A DNA stretch of 64,000 bases. Source: Leifsonia sp. AK011. Lineage in GTDB: Bacteria; Actinomycetota; Actinomycetes; Actinomycetales; Microbacteriaceae. A program made the translations under genes and the position numbers. The stretch covers positions 186,001 through 250,000 of the forward strand of contig NZ_JACCCH010000001.1 in NCBI RefSeq assembly GCF_013410945.1. The letters run 5' to 3'. The notes beneath the pieces were generated by a model that was not told the origin of the DNA, made no database searches, and was given only the letters and a program-made list of their open reading frames with translations. Below are positions 45,058-53,075 of this stretch, piece by piece (position 1 is the stretch's first letter; each line of letters begins with the position of its first letter).

Positions 45058-46310
45058 TCGTGGTCCTTCTCTGGTGACTGTGGGGTGGGCTCGTTCTGGG
45101 GTGCGGCCGGTCTGGCCAGTCGCCGCTTCCACGGGAGCATGCTCGGCATCTCGATCCCGAGTTCGCGCGCCTTGAAGCGGTACTCGTCGTCGCGGGACTG
45201 GCGGGTCTTCGCCCGCCGCTGGCGGGCCGAGAACTGGCCGGGGCCGCGGCCGCCGATCGCTCGGGCGAGCGCGAAGAGGATGAGCACGAGGATCATCAGC
45301 ACGGCGGCGGTGCCGAACCCTCGGGCGATCATCGACAGCTCCGGCGACTTCACGAACGTGAAGGTCGTGAGCGGCAGCGAGGTCATCGGCCCGCTGAACG
45401 GGTTGAGGTTGAGGAACGTCGTCGAGCCCGCCGTGAGGAGCACGGGCGACGTCTCGCCGATGCCGCGCGCGGTGCCCAGGATGATCGCGGTCGTGAGTCC
45501 CGACCGTGCCGTGGGGAGTGTGACAGTCCACACCGTGCGCCAGTTCGAGGAGCCGAGCGCGCGAGCCGCTTCCTTGAGGGTGCCGGGCACGAGCCTCAGC
45601 ACGACGTCGGCCGAGCGGATGATGATGGGCAGCATCATCACGGTGATCGCGAGTGACGCGGCGAAGCCCGACCGGTTGAAGCCGAGCCCGACGATGACCG
45701 TCGCGTAGATGAAGAGACCGGCGACGATCGAGGGCAGCGCGGTCATCGCCTCCACGACGGTGCGCACGAATCGCGAGAAGCGCCCGGGGAACTCGCTCAT
45801 GAAGACCGCCGTGGCAAGCCCGAGCGGGATGCTGATCGCGAGGGCGATCGTGATCATGATGAGCGTGCCCGCGACGGCGTGGATGATTCCACCGTCGGTC
45901 AGCGGGTCCAGGGGTCCGGCGTTCGCCATGTCCTGGGTGAAGAAGTTCAGGTGACTGAGCGCCTCGATGCCCCGCTGGAACGTGTAGATCACGACGGAGA
46001 AGAGGGCGAGCAGCAGCAGGAACGCGAGCGAGTGCATGATCACGGCGACGAAGCGATCACGCACGGTCGGGCGGTTCTCGTCGAACGCGGTGAGCAGCGT
46101 GAAGAACACCAGGAAGCTGCCGTACGCGATGAGGAAGAACCCGAGCTCGCCCTGCAGCGGGAGCACGAAGGTGTAGAGCCACGCGGTGAGACCCAGGGAC
46201 GCGGCGGCGGCCCCGAGCATCCTGATCACATCAATGGAACGGATCGTCGACGTGTTGCGTCGAAGCTCCGGGCCCGTGAGCTCTGGTTTGGTGGTGAGTA
46301 CGGAGGTCAT
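45054..46310 (-). CDS. pstA: Phosphate ABC transporter permease PstA
   Basis: 418 residues. The core (about 85-365) has the PstA signature set ILGTARGIGETSPVLLTAG with the EAA-loop region VLRLVPGTLKEAARALGSSNWRTVWTVTLP. Two extra N-terminal helices (about 32-75) and a charged 60-residue cytoplasmic C-terminus (RAKTRQSRDDEYRFKA) are additions to the usual 280-300 residues. It overlaps pstC and pstS by four bases each. Confidence 0.93.
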   Translation of the reverse strand: MTSVLTTKPELTGPELRRNTSTIRSIDVIRMLGAAAASLGLTAWLYTFVLPLQGELGFFLIAYGSFLVFFTLLTAFDENRPTVRDRFVAVIMHSLAFLLLLALFSVVIYTFQRGIEALSHLNFFTQDMANAGPLDPLTDGGIIHAVAGTLIMITIALAISIPLGLATAVFMSEFPGRFSRFVRTVVEAMTALPSIVAGLFIYATVIVGLGFNRSGFAASLAITVMMLPIIIRSADVVLRLVPGTLKEAARALGSSNWRTVWTVTLPTARSGLTTAIILGTARGIGETSPVLLTAGSTTFLNLNPFSGPMTSLPLTTFTFVKSPELSMIARGFGTAAVLMILVLILFALARAIGGRGPGQFSARQRRAKTRQSRDDEYRFKARELGIEMPSMLPWKRRLARPAAPQNEPTPQSPEKDHE

Positions 46311-47371
46311 GCGTCACTCGAGCTTCCGGAACGACTGCGGGCGATGATGGAGGAGGCGCCGAAGTTGACGACGAGCGTGACGAGGAACAGCACGAGGCCC
46401 GCGGCCATGAGGGCGGAGATCTCGAAGTCGGATGCCTCGCTGTACCGCAGCGCGATGAGCGCCGAGATCGAGTTCGACCCCTTCTCGAGGATGCGGGGCT
46501 GGATCACGAAGACCGGCGAGATGATGAGGTAGACGGCGATCGTCTCGCCCAGCGCACGACCGAGGCCGAGCATGGTTCCGCCGATGATGCCGCCGCGTCC
46601 GAAGGGCAGAACGACGCTGCCGATCATTCCCCACTTCGTCGCGCCGAGCGCCAGCGCCCCCTCGCGCTCACCGATGGGCGCCTGCATGAAGACCTCGCGC
46701 ATGATCGAGCTCGCGATGGGCGCGACCATGAGGGCGACGACGATACCGGCGATGAACGTGGATGCCGCGAACACTGTCGGGCTCGCGAGCGGGTCCGCGG
46801 GGTCGAAGCCCTCGACGGAGAAGATCGGGATCCACCCGAAGTAGGTCGAGATCCATTCGGAGACCGGCAGGATCAGCGGCGTGAGGAAGAAGAGGCCCCA
46901 CAGGCCGTAGACGATGCTGGGCACCGCGGCCATGAGGTCGACGATCGAGACGAGGGCCGAGCGAATCCGCAGGGGCGCGTATTCGCTGATGTAGAGCGCG
47001 GTTCCGAGTGCGAGGGGTAGGGCGACGGTGATCGCCGTGATGGCGATGAAGAAGGTGCCGGCAAGCACCGCGGCGATGCCGAAGTTGCCGGAGTTCGGGT
47101 CCCACGCCTGCACGGTGAGGAATCCGATGCCGGCGGATTGCAGCGCCTGGTAGCCCTGGTAGAGGAGGAAGAGCCCGACGAGGGACATGATCGTGAGCAC
47201 GATCGTTCCCGCGCCCCGCGAGACCAGCCCGAAGATGAGGTCGGAACGGTCGTCCTTGCTCACGAGCTTGCGCGGTGTGATCTCCGGGGCGAGGCCTGCC
47301 TCGGGCGTGGCATCCGCGTCCTCGACCGGACGCTCCAGCTCAGTACTAGTCGACACGGCTGCGCTCACCAC
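46307..47371 (-). CDS. pstC: Phosphate ABC transporter permease PstC
   Basis: 354 residues, with SDLIFGLVSRGAGTIVLTIMSLVGLFLLYQG at the N-terminus, SIVDLMAAVPSIVYGLWGLFFL and the EAA loop EREGALALGATKWGMIGSVVLPFGRGGIIGGTMLGLGRALGET, all PstC features. Two adjacent GTG codons (47371, 47368) can start it, and it overlaps the end of the upstream small gene by 26 bases, so it is translated in a coupled manner. It pairs with PstA to form the channel for phosphate driven by PstB. Confidence 0.93.
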   Translation of the reverse strand: MVSAAVSTSTELERPVEDADATPEAGLAPEITPRKLVSKDDRSDLIFGLVSRGAGTIVLTIMSLVGLFLLYQGYQALQSAGIGFLTVQAWDPNSGNFGIAAVLAGTFFIAITAITVALPLALGTALYISEYAPLRIRSALVSIVDLMAAVPSIVYGLWGLFFLTPLILPVSEWISTYFGWIPIFSVEGFDPADPLASPTVFAASTFIAGIVVALMVAPIASSIMREVFMQAPIGEREGALALGATKWGMIGSVVLPFGRGGIIGGTMLGLGRALGETIAVYLIISPVFVIQPRILEKGSNSISALIALRYSEASDFEISALMAAGLVLFLVTLVVNFGASSIIARSRSGSSSDA

Positions 47372-47825
47372 CCATCAGTGCTGGGTCGGTGAGGCGGGCA
47401 CCGTCGTGCAGGCGGGCACCGGCAAGCGCGGTGATCGCGAGCTTGATCGAGTGGCGGCGGTCGCGGTCGTTGTTGTACCAGCGCGCGCAGGTGATGACGG
47501 GCCTGCCGTCGATGGAGCCGAACCAGCCGTAGACGCCTCGGCCGCCCTCGCTCACCATGGCGATCTCGATGCTGTCGGCGAGGTCGACCGCCGTCTGTGC
47601 GTTCTCACGTGATCCTTCGAAGCTGTCCAGGATGTCGGCCGCCCGCGCGAGCTCACGGTTGTTGGCCGACACCAGCTGCCAGACGACGTTGCCGGTGGGC
47701 CGCTCGACGGGCACGGGAACCCCCGCCGCCGAGATGACGCGACTGGAATGGGTCGCCCAGGGCATGAGCTTGGCGCTGTCCGGGGTGAGGAAGCGCACGA
47801 AGACGATGCGGGGTCCAGCCGACAT
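47346..47825 (-). CDS. Small protein leading the pst-type operon, function unknown
   Basis: 159 residues. The visible pattern WQLVSANNRELARAAD followed by Ala/Asp-rich helices is faintly like YegP/DUF1508 units, but I do not consider the match firm. It has no signal peptide or membrane segment, so a cytoplasmic role is expected. The ATG at 47825 has AGGAAG upstream. It is followed by pstC with a 26-base overlap, so it opens the transcript; a regulatory or assembly function is possible. Confidence 0.6.
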   Translation of the reverse strand: MSAGPRIVFVRFLTPDSAKLMPWATHSSRVISAAGVPVPVERPTGNVVWQLVSANNRELARAADILDSFEGSRENAQTAVDLADSIEIAMVSEGGRGVYGWFGSIDGRPVITCARWYNNDRDRRHSIKLAITALAGARLHDGARLTDPALMGGERSRVD

Positions 47826-47853
47826 GGCTCTGTGACTTCCTGTTGACGTGCGT

Positions 47854-47878
47854 GCGGGCCTTTGGAGTAAAGGACCGC
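47854..47878 (-). promoter_or_regulatory. Leader hairpin and promoter region of the pst-type operon
   Basis: GCGG-g-CCTTT-GGAGT-AAAGG-a-CCGC forms a compact hairpin in the leader. Upstream on the minus strand TTGTAC (about 47910) and TTAGTT are possible -35/-10 elements, and GTTCACGTTGG near 47930 resembles one half of an actinobacterial Pho-box unit. The Pho-box reading is inference. Confidence 0.4.
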
Positions 47879-48002
47879 GACCCCAACTAAGGGCCTCGCG
47901 CACGCGTACAACAACAGTCGCCAACGTGAACAATTGGTGTCGTCGCCGTCGTTCACGCGCCGGATGCCGGGCGTTAATATCGGTGGCTCACTGTTGCACC
48001 TT

Positions 48003-48728
48003 GTGAGCTACCCGATCCTCGGGCGCACGGCTGGTCTCGCCCTGCTGCCCCTCGCGCTTCTTGCGGGCTGCGCCCCCGCTCAGACCGCTCCGAGCCCGAC
48101 CGAGAACTACGACGCGGGCCCCACACCCACCCCGGAGCCGACGGTGACGGCGGAGCCGATCGGCGACGACGCGGTGCTCGTGATCCGAGCCACGGCGACG
48201 GATGCCTCGGGCGCTGCCCTCGAGCTCCAGTACCAGGTGCACCTCCCCTCCCCGTGGGACTACGAGGGCACGCAGAACCTGCCACTCGGACTCATCCAGG
48301 ACTGCGGCGGCGAGCTCGACGACAGTCGTATCGCCGCAGAGCAGTGGAGCTTCACGCGCGGCAACATCACCGCGATTCCCGTCGACGCCGAGACTGAGTG
48401 GGACGGCTCGACGATCGCCGTCGAACCCACCGCGGGCTCCGGATACGTTGCCGGTCGTCTCATCCTCGCGACGCCGGCCGACTCGGGTTCCGTGCCGTGC
48501 CACACCGACAAGAGCTTCTCGACGCTCGGCGCAGGCGCTCTCGCGGTCGGCAGCCCGGGTGACGCGGCATCCCGCACCGCCTGGACGGGCCTCCAGTGGG
48601 GATTCCGCACGACGGATGCCACGCTCTCCGACTGCACCTTCGAGATCACCGAACTCGGCAAGCAGTACGGTGCGGGCTCAGGCTGGGCCGAGAAGGCGGA
48701 TGCCACGACCTGCGTCGTCGGACCGTAA
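48003..48728 (+). CDS. Secreted lipoprotein, function unknown
   Basis: About 241 residues from the GTG at 48003. The signal segment TAGLALLPLALLAGC has a lipobox. A Thr/Pro linker then leads into a roughly 170-residue beta-rich domain with four Cys (IQDCGGEL, VPCHTDK, SDCTFEI, TTCVVG) likely in two disulfides. No family is recognised. TAATAT at 47975-47980 suggests a start after that point, against an upstream ATG at 47964. It is divergent from the pst-type operon and convergent with the CHAP gene. Confidence 0.65.
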   Translation: MSYPILGRTAGLALLPLALLAGCAPAQTAPSPTENYDAGPTPTPEPTVTAEPIGDDAVLVIRATATDASGAALELQYQVHLPSPWDYEGTQNLPLGLIQDCGGELDDSRIAAEQWSFTRGNITAIPVDAETEWDGSTIAVEPTAGSGYVAGRLILATPADSGSVPCHTDKSFSTLGAGALAVGSPGDAASRTAWTGLQWGFRTTDATLSDCTFEITELGKQYGAGSGWAEKADATTCVVGP

Positions 48729-48785
48729 TCGCCAGGCCGGCCCAGGCCGTAGTGCTGCGCTTGCCGCGGGAGGGCACGCGGCCGG

Positions 48786-50237
48786 CTAACCGCCGAGCTG
48801 CACGATCCTCGGGCCCTCGGCGGAGCCCAGCGCCGTGGTCAGGGTTGCGGGGCTGAGCGCGAGGTTCGCCGTGGTCCAGGCGCCCGCGGCATCCCGCAGG
48901 ACCACGAAGACGCGATCGGCGTCGGCGACCGTCACCTGCACGGAGTCACCCACGCGCACGGCCGTCAGGGTTCCGGTGGTCGAGATGCCGAGGCTCTCAG
49001 ACTGCCAGCCGAGCTTGTCGGCCCAGGCTCGCTGGATCACGCCGTCCTGCACCCAGAAGACCTCGGGCCAGCCGAGCTTGTTGACGGCCGCCGTCACGGG
49101 ACCGGCGGCGGAGATCATGGTGGAGGCGGTGTGCCAGCCCTGGTTGTCGCCCCAGGTCTCCTGGAGCGCCCCGTCCTTCACGGAGTAGACCGTGGGCCAC
49201 AGGCCACCGATGTTGACGGCCGCGAGCGCACCCTCGACGGGCTCGCCCGTCGGCATGTACTGCCAGCCGACGCTCGTGCGAACGATCATCACGAGCTGGC
49301 CGTTGGCGCCGGCCATGATGTACGGCTTGCCGTTGCCCATGTCGGCGACGGCGAGGGATGCACCGTCCGCGTCGAGCCCGGTGTCGGACTGCCGCCAGCC
49401 GTTCGTGTCGTAGCTCGCGACCTTGAGCTTGCCCTCCTCGACGAGCACAATCTCGAGCGCGCTTCCGGTCTGGAGTGCGGCGAGCGAGGTCGCCGCCGGC
49501 GTGAGACCGGTCTGCGTCGTCACCCACTGGCCGCTGATCGGGTCGGTGACGCGCATCGTGGGCGCGACGGCGACGGCTGCCGGGACGCCGTAGTGGATGA
49601 AATTGGAGACCTTCGTGGCATCCACCGTGCGGAAGGTGAGATCGCCGGTCTGCGAGCCGCCGAACCAGAAGTCCTCGGAGACCACGATCGTGCCGTCGGC
49701 GTTGACCTGCTCGACGTAGGCGACGTGACCGAGGCTGCTGTAGCCGAAGCTGCCGCCGTTCCAGTGGGCGACCGACCCGACGGTGGGGACGTTGTCGACA
49801 GCGAAGCCGTCGGCGATGGCGCGCTCCGCCCAGGTGCTCGCGTTGCCCGGGTTGGTGGGCGGGCGATCGATGCCGCCGCGGATGAGCTTCCACGCGACGT
49901 AGTTCGTGCAGTTGTGGCCGGGATCCATGCCCCAGAACGACCCGGAGTTGTCGGCGCCGCGAGCCCCGAGCCACTGGAAGCCGTCGCACAGGTCACCGAC
50001 GCAGTCACCGAACGTCTGCGCTCCCACGGGCGTGGAGTAGCCGGGTGCGGCGTACTCCGGAACGGTCGGCATCTCGTCGACGGAGGGAGCACTCGGGGTG
50101 GTCGGTGCGTCCTCGGCGTGGGCAGCCACAGGGGCACTGAACGCGAGTCCCGCCGTGAGGAGGGATGCGAGAGCCAGGCCACGCACGGCTGCGCCGGGAC
50201 GCCCGGATTCGGGATGGAACGGACGCATGGTGTTCAT
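48786..50237 (-). CDS. Secreted CHAP-domain cell-wall hydrolase
   Basis: 483 residues. A signal peptide (cleavage after AAHA) is followed by a CHAP domain (about 70-200): CTNYVAWKLI has the catalytic Cys, GSVAHWNGGSFGYSSLGHVAYVEQV the catalytic His, and IVVSEDFWFGG the third-strand region. CHAP enzymes are D,L-endopeptidases or amidases. The C-terminal 280 residues form a beta-propeller-like series (repeats around GLTPAATSLAALQ, GLDADGASLAVADMG, PVEGALAAVNIGG). The ATG at 50237 is used. A 12-base palindrome GGAGGGCCCTCC (50252-50263) and a GTGACTG/CAGTCAC repeat lie in the leader. Confidence 0.85.
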   Translation of the reverse strand: MNTMRPFHPESGRPGAAVRGLALASLLTAGLAFSAPVAAHAEDAPTTPSAPSVDEMPTVPEYAAPGYSTPVGAQTFGDCVGDLCDGFQWLGARGADNSGSFWGMDPGHNCTNYVAWKLIRGGIDRPPTNPGNASTWAERAIADGFAVDNVPTVGSVAHWNGGSFGYSSLGHVAYVEQVNADGTIVVSEDFWFGGSQTGDLTFRTVDATKVSNFIHYGVPAAVAVAPTMRVTDPISGQWVTTQTGLTPAATSLAALQTGSALEIVLVEEGKLKVASYDTNGWRQSDTGLDADGASLAVADMGNGKPYIMAGANGQLVMIVRTSVGWQYMPTGEPVEGALAAVNIGGLWPTVYSVKDGALQETWGDNQGWHTASTMISAAGPVTAAVNKLGWPEVFWVQDGVIQRAWADKLGWQSESLGISTTGTLTAVRVGDSVQVTVADADRVFVVLRDAAGAWTTANLALSPATLTTALGSAEGPRIVQLGG

Positions 50238-50328
50238 GATTCCATCGCCGCGGAGGGCCCTCCGGGCATTCGAGTGACTGTTGTCGAGCCAGTCACGGCT
50301 CGTTAATGTGCTGGTAAAGGTTGGGGTC

Positions 50329-50464
50329 GTGAGGTTTCGATTACGCCGGGCTTCGCCGCGGCTACTCAACCAACAGGAGATTCTGTGGGTTGAGTAGGCG
50401 GCTACTCAACCAACAGCAGATTCTGTGGGTTGAGTAGGCGCGAAGCGCCGTATCGAAACCTCAC
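50329..50464. repeat. Palindromic repeat, family B copy 1, with 40-base tandem duplication
   Basis: The ends GTGAGGTTTCGAT and ATCGAAACCTCAC are inverted. Inside, two 40-base units (50361-50400 and 50401-50440) differ at one base, and each itself contains ACTCAACC/GGTTGAGT arms. It lies between the aquaporin gene and the CHAP gene. A related element lies at 52928. Confidence 0.8.
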
Positions 50465-50472
50465 CCCCCGAA

Positions 50473-51153
50473 CTACGCCAGCCGCTCCCGCTCGGCGGCG
50501 AACATCCAGCGCACAAGCCCCCAGGCGAGAGCCGCTCCCAGCAGTTGCGCGGCGATGTACCCGGGGGCGGACGACGGCGCGATCCCCGCGAAGGTGTCGC
50601 TGAACATGCGCCCGATCGTGATGGCGGGGTTGGCGAAGCTTGAGGAGCTCGTGAAGAAGTAGGCGGCGCCGATGTAGGCACCCACGGCCCACGGTGTGAC
50701 ATGGGCTCGCCCGGTCCTCGCGAGAGCGAAGATGACGAGGATGAGCCCCGCGGTCGCCACGACCTCCGCGAGGAAGGTGGGTGGTGACATCCGGTCGGTG
50801 GTGCTGAGTGAGATCGCCGAGCCGCCGAACATGAGGTTCGCGAGGACCGCCCCGGCGATGCATCCGACGACCTGTGCCGGAATGTAGAACGCGGTGTCGC
50901 GCCATGCCCGCAGTCCCATCGCGGAGTCGACGAGCGAGACGGCCGGATTGAAGTGCGCGCCGCTGATGGTCGCGAACACGAGGATGAGCACGGGCAGGCC
51001 GAGAGCCGTGGCGAACGCGTTCTCGAGCAACTGGAGGCCGACATCGCCGGGCGAGAGCCGCTGGGCCGCGATGCCGGAGCCGATCACGAGGGCGGCGAGG
51101 AGGGCGCTACCGAGGAACTCCGCGGCGAGACGGCGGAGGAGGCTCGTGTTCAT
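50473..51153 (-). CDS. aqpS: Aquaglyceroporin-type channel, probable arsenite exit (AqpS-like)
   Basis: 226 residues, six helices, with both pore motifs intact: SGAHFNPAVSLVD and SSFANPAITIGRMF; the Arg after the second NPA-x-x-x-x completes the selectivity filter. It begins MNTSLLRRLAAEFLGSALL. It lies 16 bases after arsR in the same operon. In ars operons, MIP-family channels such as AqpS let As(III) leave down its gradient after ArsC reduction. No ArsB or Acr3 is present here, which strengthens this reading. Confidence 0.85.
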   Translation of the reverse strand: MNTSLLRRLAAEFLGSALLAALVIGSGIAAQRLSPGDVGLQLLENAFATALGLPVLILVFATISGAHFNPAVSLVDSAMGLRAWRDTAFYIPAQVVGCIAGAVLANLMFGGSAISLSTTDRMSPPTFLAEVVATAGLILVIFALARTGRAHVTPWAVGAYIGAAYFFTSSSSFANPAITIGRMFSDTFAGIAPSSAPGYIAAQLLGAALAWGLVRWMFAAERERLA

Positions 51154-51169
51154 GCCCCGGTTGCCCGGT

Positions 51170-51520
51170 TCATGCGCTGACGAGCAGGCGCGAGAGTGAG
51201 TCGAGCGCGCCGGGCACGAGAGCGTAGTAGGCCCACGTTCCGCGCTGCGACCGGGTGACGAACCCGCCCTCGGTGAGCACCTTGAGGTGGTGCGAGACGG
51301 TCGGCTGCCCCACGTCGAGCGCGTCGGTGAGGTCGCACACGCACGCCTCCTGACCCTCGGAGGCCGCGATGATCGACAGCAGTCGCAGGCGCGACGGGTC
51401 AGCGATCGCCTTGAGCGAGCGCGCGAGATCGGCGGCCTGCGCCGGGTCGAGCGGCTCGCGCGTGAGGGGTGCGCAGCAGGCGGCCGCATCGATCACGGGC
51501 AGGAGGGTCATGGTGCTCAT
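51170..51520 (-). CDS. arsR: Arsenical-resistance repressor ArsR
   Basis: 116 residues. The winged helix spans KAIADPSRLRLLSII to QPTVSHHLKVLTEGGFVTRSQRGTWAYYALV. The As(III)-binding ACVCDL motif lies in helix alpha-3, as in classic ArsR, and an additional CC pair (DAAACCAP) is near the N-terminus. The ATG at 51520 is chosen because TAGCCT is six bases upstream. Two direct-repeat boxes in the divergent gap are likely binding sites. It is co-transcribed with the channel. Confidence 0.9.
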   Translation of the reverse strand: MSTMTLLPVIDAAACCAPLTREPLDPAQAADLARSLKAIADPSRLRLLSIIAASEGQEACVCDLTDALDVGQPTVSHHLKVLTEGGFVTRSQRGTWAYYALVPGALDSLSRLLVSA

Positions 51521-51526
51521 GGACAC

Positions 51527-51532
51527 AGGCTA
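51527..51532 (-). promoter_or_regulatory. -10 element of a leaderless gene (TAGCCT)
   Basis: On the minus strand TAGCCT, six bases, then the ATG at 51520 of arsR. Confidence 0.55.
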
Positions 51533-51535
51533 GCG

Positions 51536-51591
51536 GATATTGACAGTCATCGATATAGCGCGCCATACTCGGATATCGACGATCATCGATG
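51536..51591. promoter_or_regulatory. Two direct-repeat ArsR boxes
   Basis: GATATTGACAGTCATCGAT at 51536-51554 and GATATCGACGATCATCGAT at 51572-51590 differ in three bases and lie 36 bases apart, in the gap between arsR and the ArsO-like gene. Each carries partial dyad symmetry (ATAT...ATAT / ATCGA...TCGAT). Confidence 0.65.
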
Positions 51592-51601
51592 AAGGAGCAG
51601 C

Positions 51602-52912
51602 ATGACGCTGATCGACCTCACAACACCTCCCGAGACGTCCTCGCGGCTCGATGCCCTGCCCGTGGCGATCATCGGCGCGGGACCCATCGGCCTCGCCGCC
51701 GCCGCGCACCTCGTGGAGCGCGGGCGCGACTTCGTGATCCTCGAGGCGGGCGACTCGGTTGCCGCCAGTGTGCGGGAGTGGGGTCACATCCGTCTCTTCT
51801 CGCCGTGGAGCGAGCTCGTCGATCCCGCCGCGCGACGGCTCCTCGAGGCCAGTGGCTGGGTTGCACCGCCAGCGGATGTCGCGCCCTACGGCATCGACCT
51901 GGTGACGAAGTACCTCGAGCCCCTGGCATCCGTGCCCGCCATCGCGTCGCGCGTGCGCCTCGGCACCACCGTGGACGCGGTGACGCGTGAGGGCATGGAC
52001 CGCACGCGCACCCCGGGGCGCGCGACGACCCCCTTCGCCCTCCGCGTGCGTGGCGCCGACGGCGTGACCGAGCTGCTGGCTGCGGCCGTCATCGACGCGT
52101 CGGGCACCTACCGCACGAGCAACAGTCTCGGCTCGAACGGACTCGATCCCCTGGGCTTCACGGAGGTCGCCGACCGCGTCACCCCGGCGATGCCCGACGT
52201 GCTGGGCGCCGATCGTGAGCGTTTCGCCGGCAAGCACGTGCTCGTGGTGGGTGCCGGGCACTCCGCGGCGAACACGCTCATCAACCTGGCCCGCCTGATT
52301 CGGGATGAGCCGACGACGACCGTGACGTGGGCGATTCGTCATGCCAGCGCGGCGAGGGTCACGGCATCCGAGTCCGACGGGCTGCCAGGGCGCGCGTCGC
52401 TCGGCTCTCGTGTCGCGACGTACGTGGATCGCGGGCTGATCGAGCTCGTGAGCGGGTTCGAGATCGTTGCTTTGTCCGATCAGGACGGACGAGTGGATGT
52501 CACGGGCCTCCGCAACGGCGAGCTGCAGCACAGCACCGCCGACGTCGTCGTGCGCGCTACGGGCTTCCGGCCGGACCTCGGCATGCTGCGCGAGGTGCGC
52601 CTGGACCTCGACGAGATCGTCGAGGCACCGCGCCGTCTCGCACCCCTCATCGACCCGAACGTGCACACGTGCGGAACTGTCGAGCCGCATGGCTTCGCCG
52701 AGCTGCAGCAGCCGGAGCCGAACTTCTTCCTCGCCGGCATGAAGAGCTACGGGCGTGCGCCCACCTTCCTGCTCGCGACCGGGCACGAGCAGGTGCGGTC
52801 GATCGTGGCTTACCTCACGGGTGACCTGGGCGCCGCCACCGAGGTGCGGCTCGAGCTGCCGGCGACGGGCGTGTGCTCGACCGTGGCAGCGGATGGCACG
52901 GACTGCTGCTGA
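51602..52912 (+). CDS. ArsO-like flavin-dependent monooxygenase/oxidoreductase
   Basis: 436 residues. There are two Rossmann motifs, IIGAGPIGLAAAAHL (FAD) near residue 24 and VLVVGAGHSAANTLINLA (NADPH) near residue 218, with an ATG-type motif VVRATGFRPD. The layout is that of flavin-containing monooxygenases, and the ars context matches ArsO, an NADPH-dependent flavoprotein found beside ArsR in actinobacteria. The C-terminus ends in TDCC, a Cys pair that could bind As(III). GGAG lies upstream of the ATG. The exact reaction is not established. Confidence 0.8.
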   Translation: MTLIDLTTPPETSSRLDALPVAIIGAGPIGLAAAAHLVERGRDFVILEAGDSVAASVREWGHIRLFSPWSELVDPAARRLLEASGWVAPPADVAPYGIDLVTKYLEPLASVPAIASRVRLGTTVDAVTREGMDRTRTPGRATTPFALRVRGADGVTELLAAAVIDASGTYRTSNSLGSNGLDPLGFTEVADRVTPAMPDVLGADRERFAGKHVLVVGAGHSAANTLINLARLIRDEPTTTVTWAIRHASAARVTASESDGLPGRASLGSRVATYVDRGLIELVSGFEIVALSDQDGRVDVTGLRNGELQHSTADVVVRATGFRPDLGMLREVRLDLDEIVEAPRRLAPLIDPNVHTCGTVEPHGFAELQQPEPNFFLAGMKSYGRAPTFLLATGHEQVRSIVAYLTGDLGAATEVRLELPATGVCSTVAADGTDCC

Positions 52913-52927
52913 GGTAGCGCGTCGGTG

Positions 52928-53030
52928 GGGTTTCGATAACGCCGGGGCTGCGCCCGCGGCTACTCAACCAACAGGATCCGCCAGAGCTGGGGGTTGATTA
53001 GCCGCGGCGAAGCCCGGCGTCATCGAAACC
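52928..53030. repeat. Palindromic repeat, family B copy 2
   Basis: 103 bases. GGGTTTCGAT and ATCGAAACC are inverted ends, with CTACTCAACCAACAG inside, as in the element at 50329. The central part differs and contains no tandem duplication. It lies between the ArsO-like gene and the ArsR-ArsC fusion. Confidence 0.75.
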
Positions 53031-53055
53031 TCGCCCACGTACGACCCCCGCCTGC

Positions 53056-53075
53056 CCATAGACTCCCGTCTATGG
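53056..53075. promoter_or_regulatory. Operator overlapping start of ArsR-ArsC fusion (ATAGAC-N4-GTCTAT)
   Basis: CCATAGAC-TCCC-GTCTATGG has perfect 8-base arms and includes the ATG and the -10 (TAGACT, seven bases before the start). The same core ATAGAC-N4-GTCTAT recurs at 54019. Confidence 0.75.

Noticed and set aside
33902-47825. phoU within the pst-type locus
   Set aside because: No open frame shows the paired PhoU helix repeats; the gap after pstB holds only 79 bases before the next gene.
50361-50440. The 40-base tandem pair as a CRISPR start
   Set aside because: Only two adjacent identical units, without spacers, inside a larger inverted repeat.
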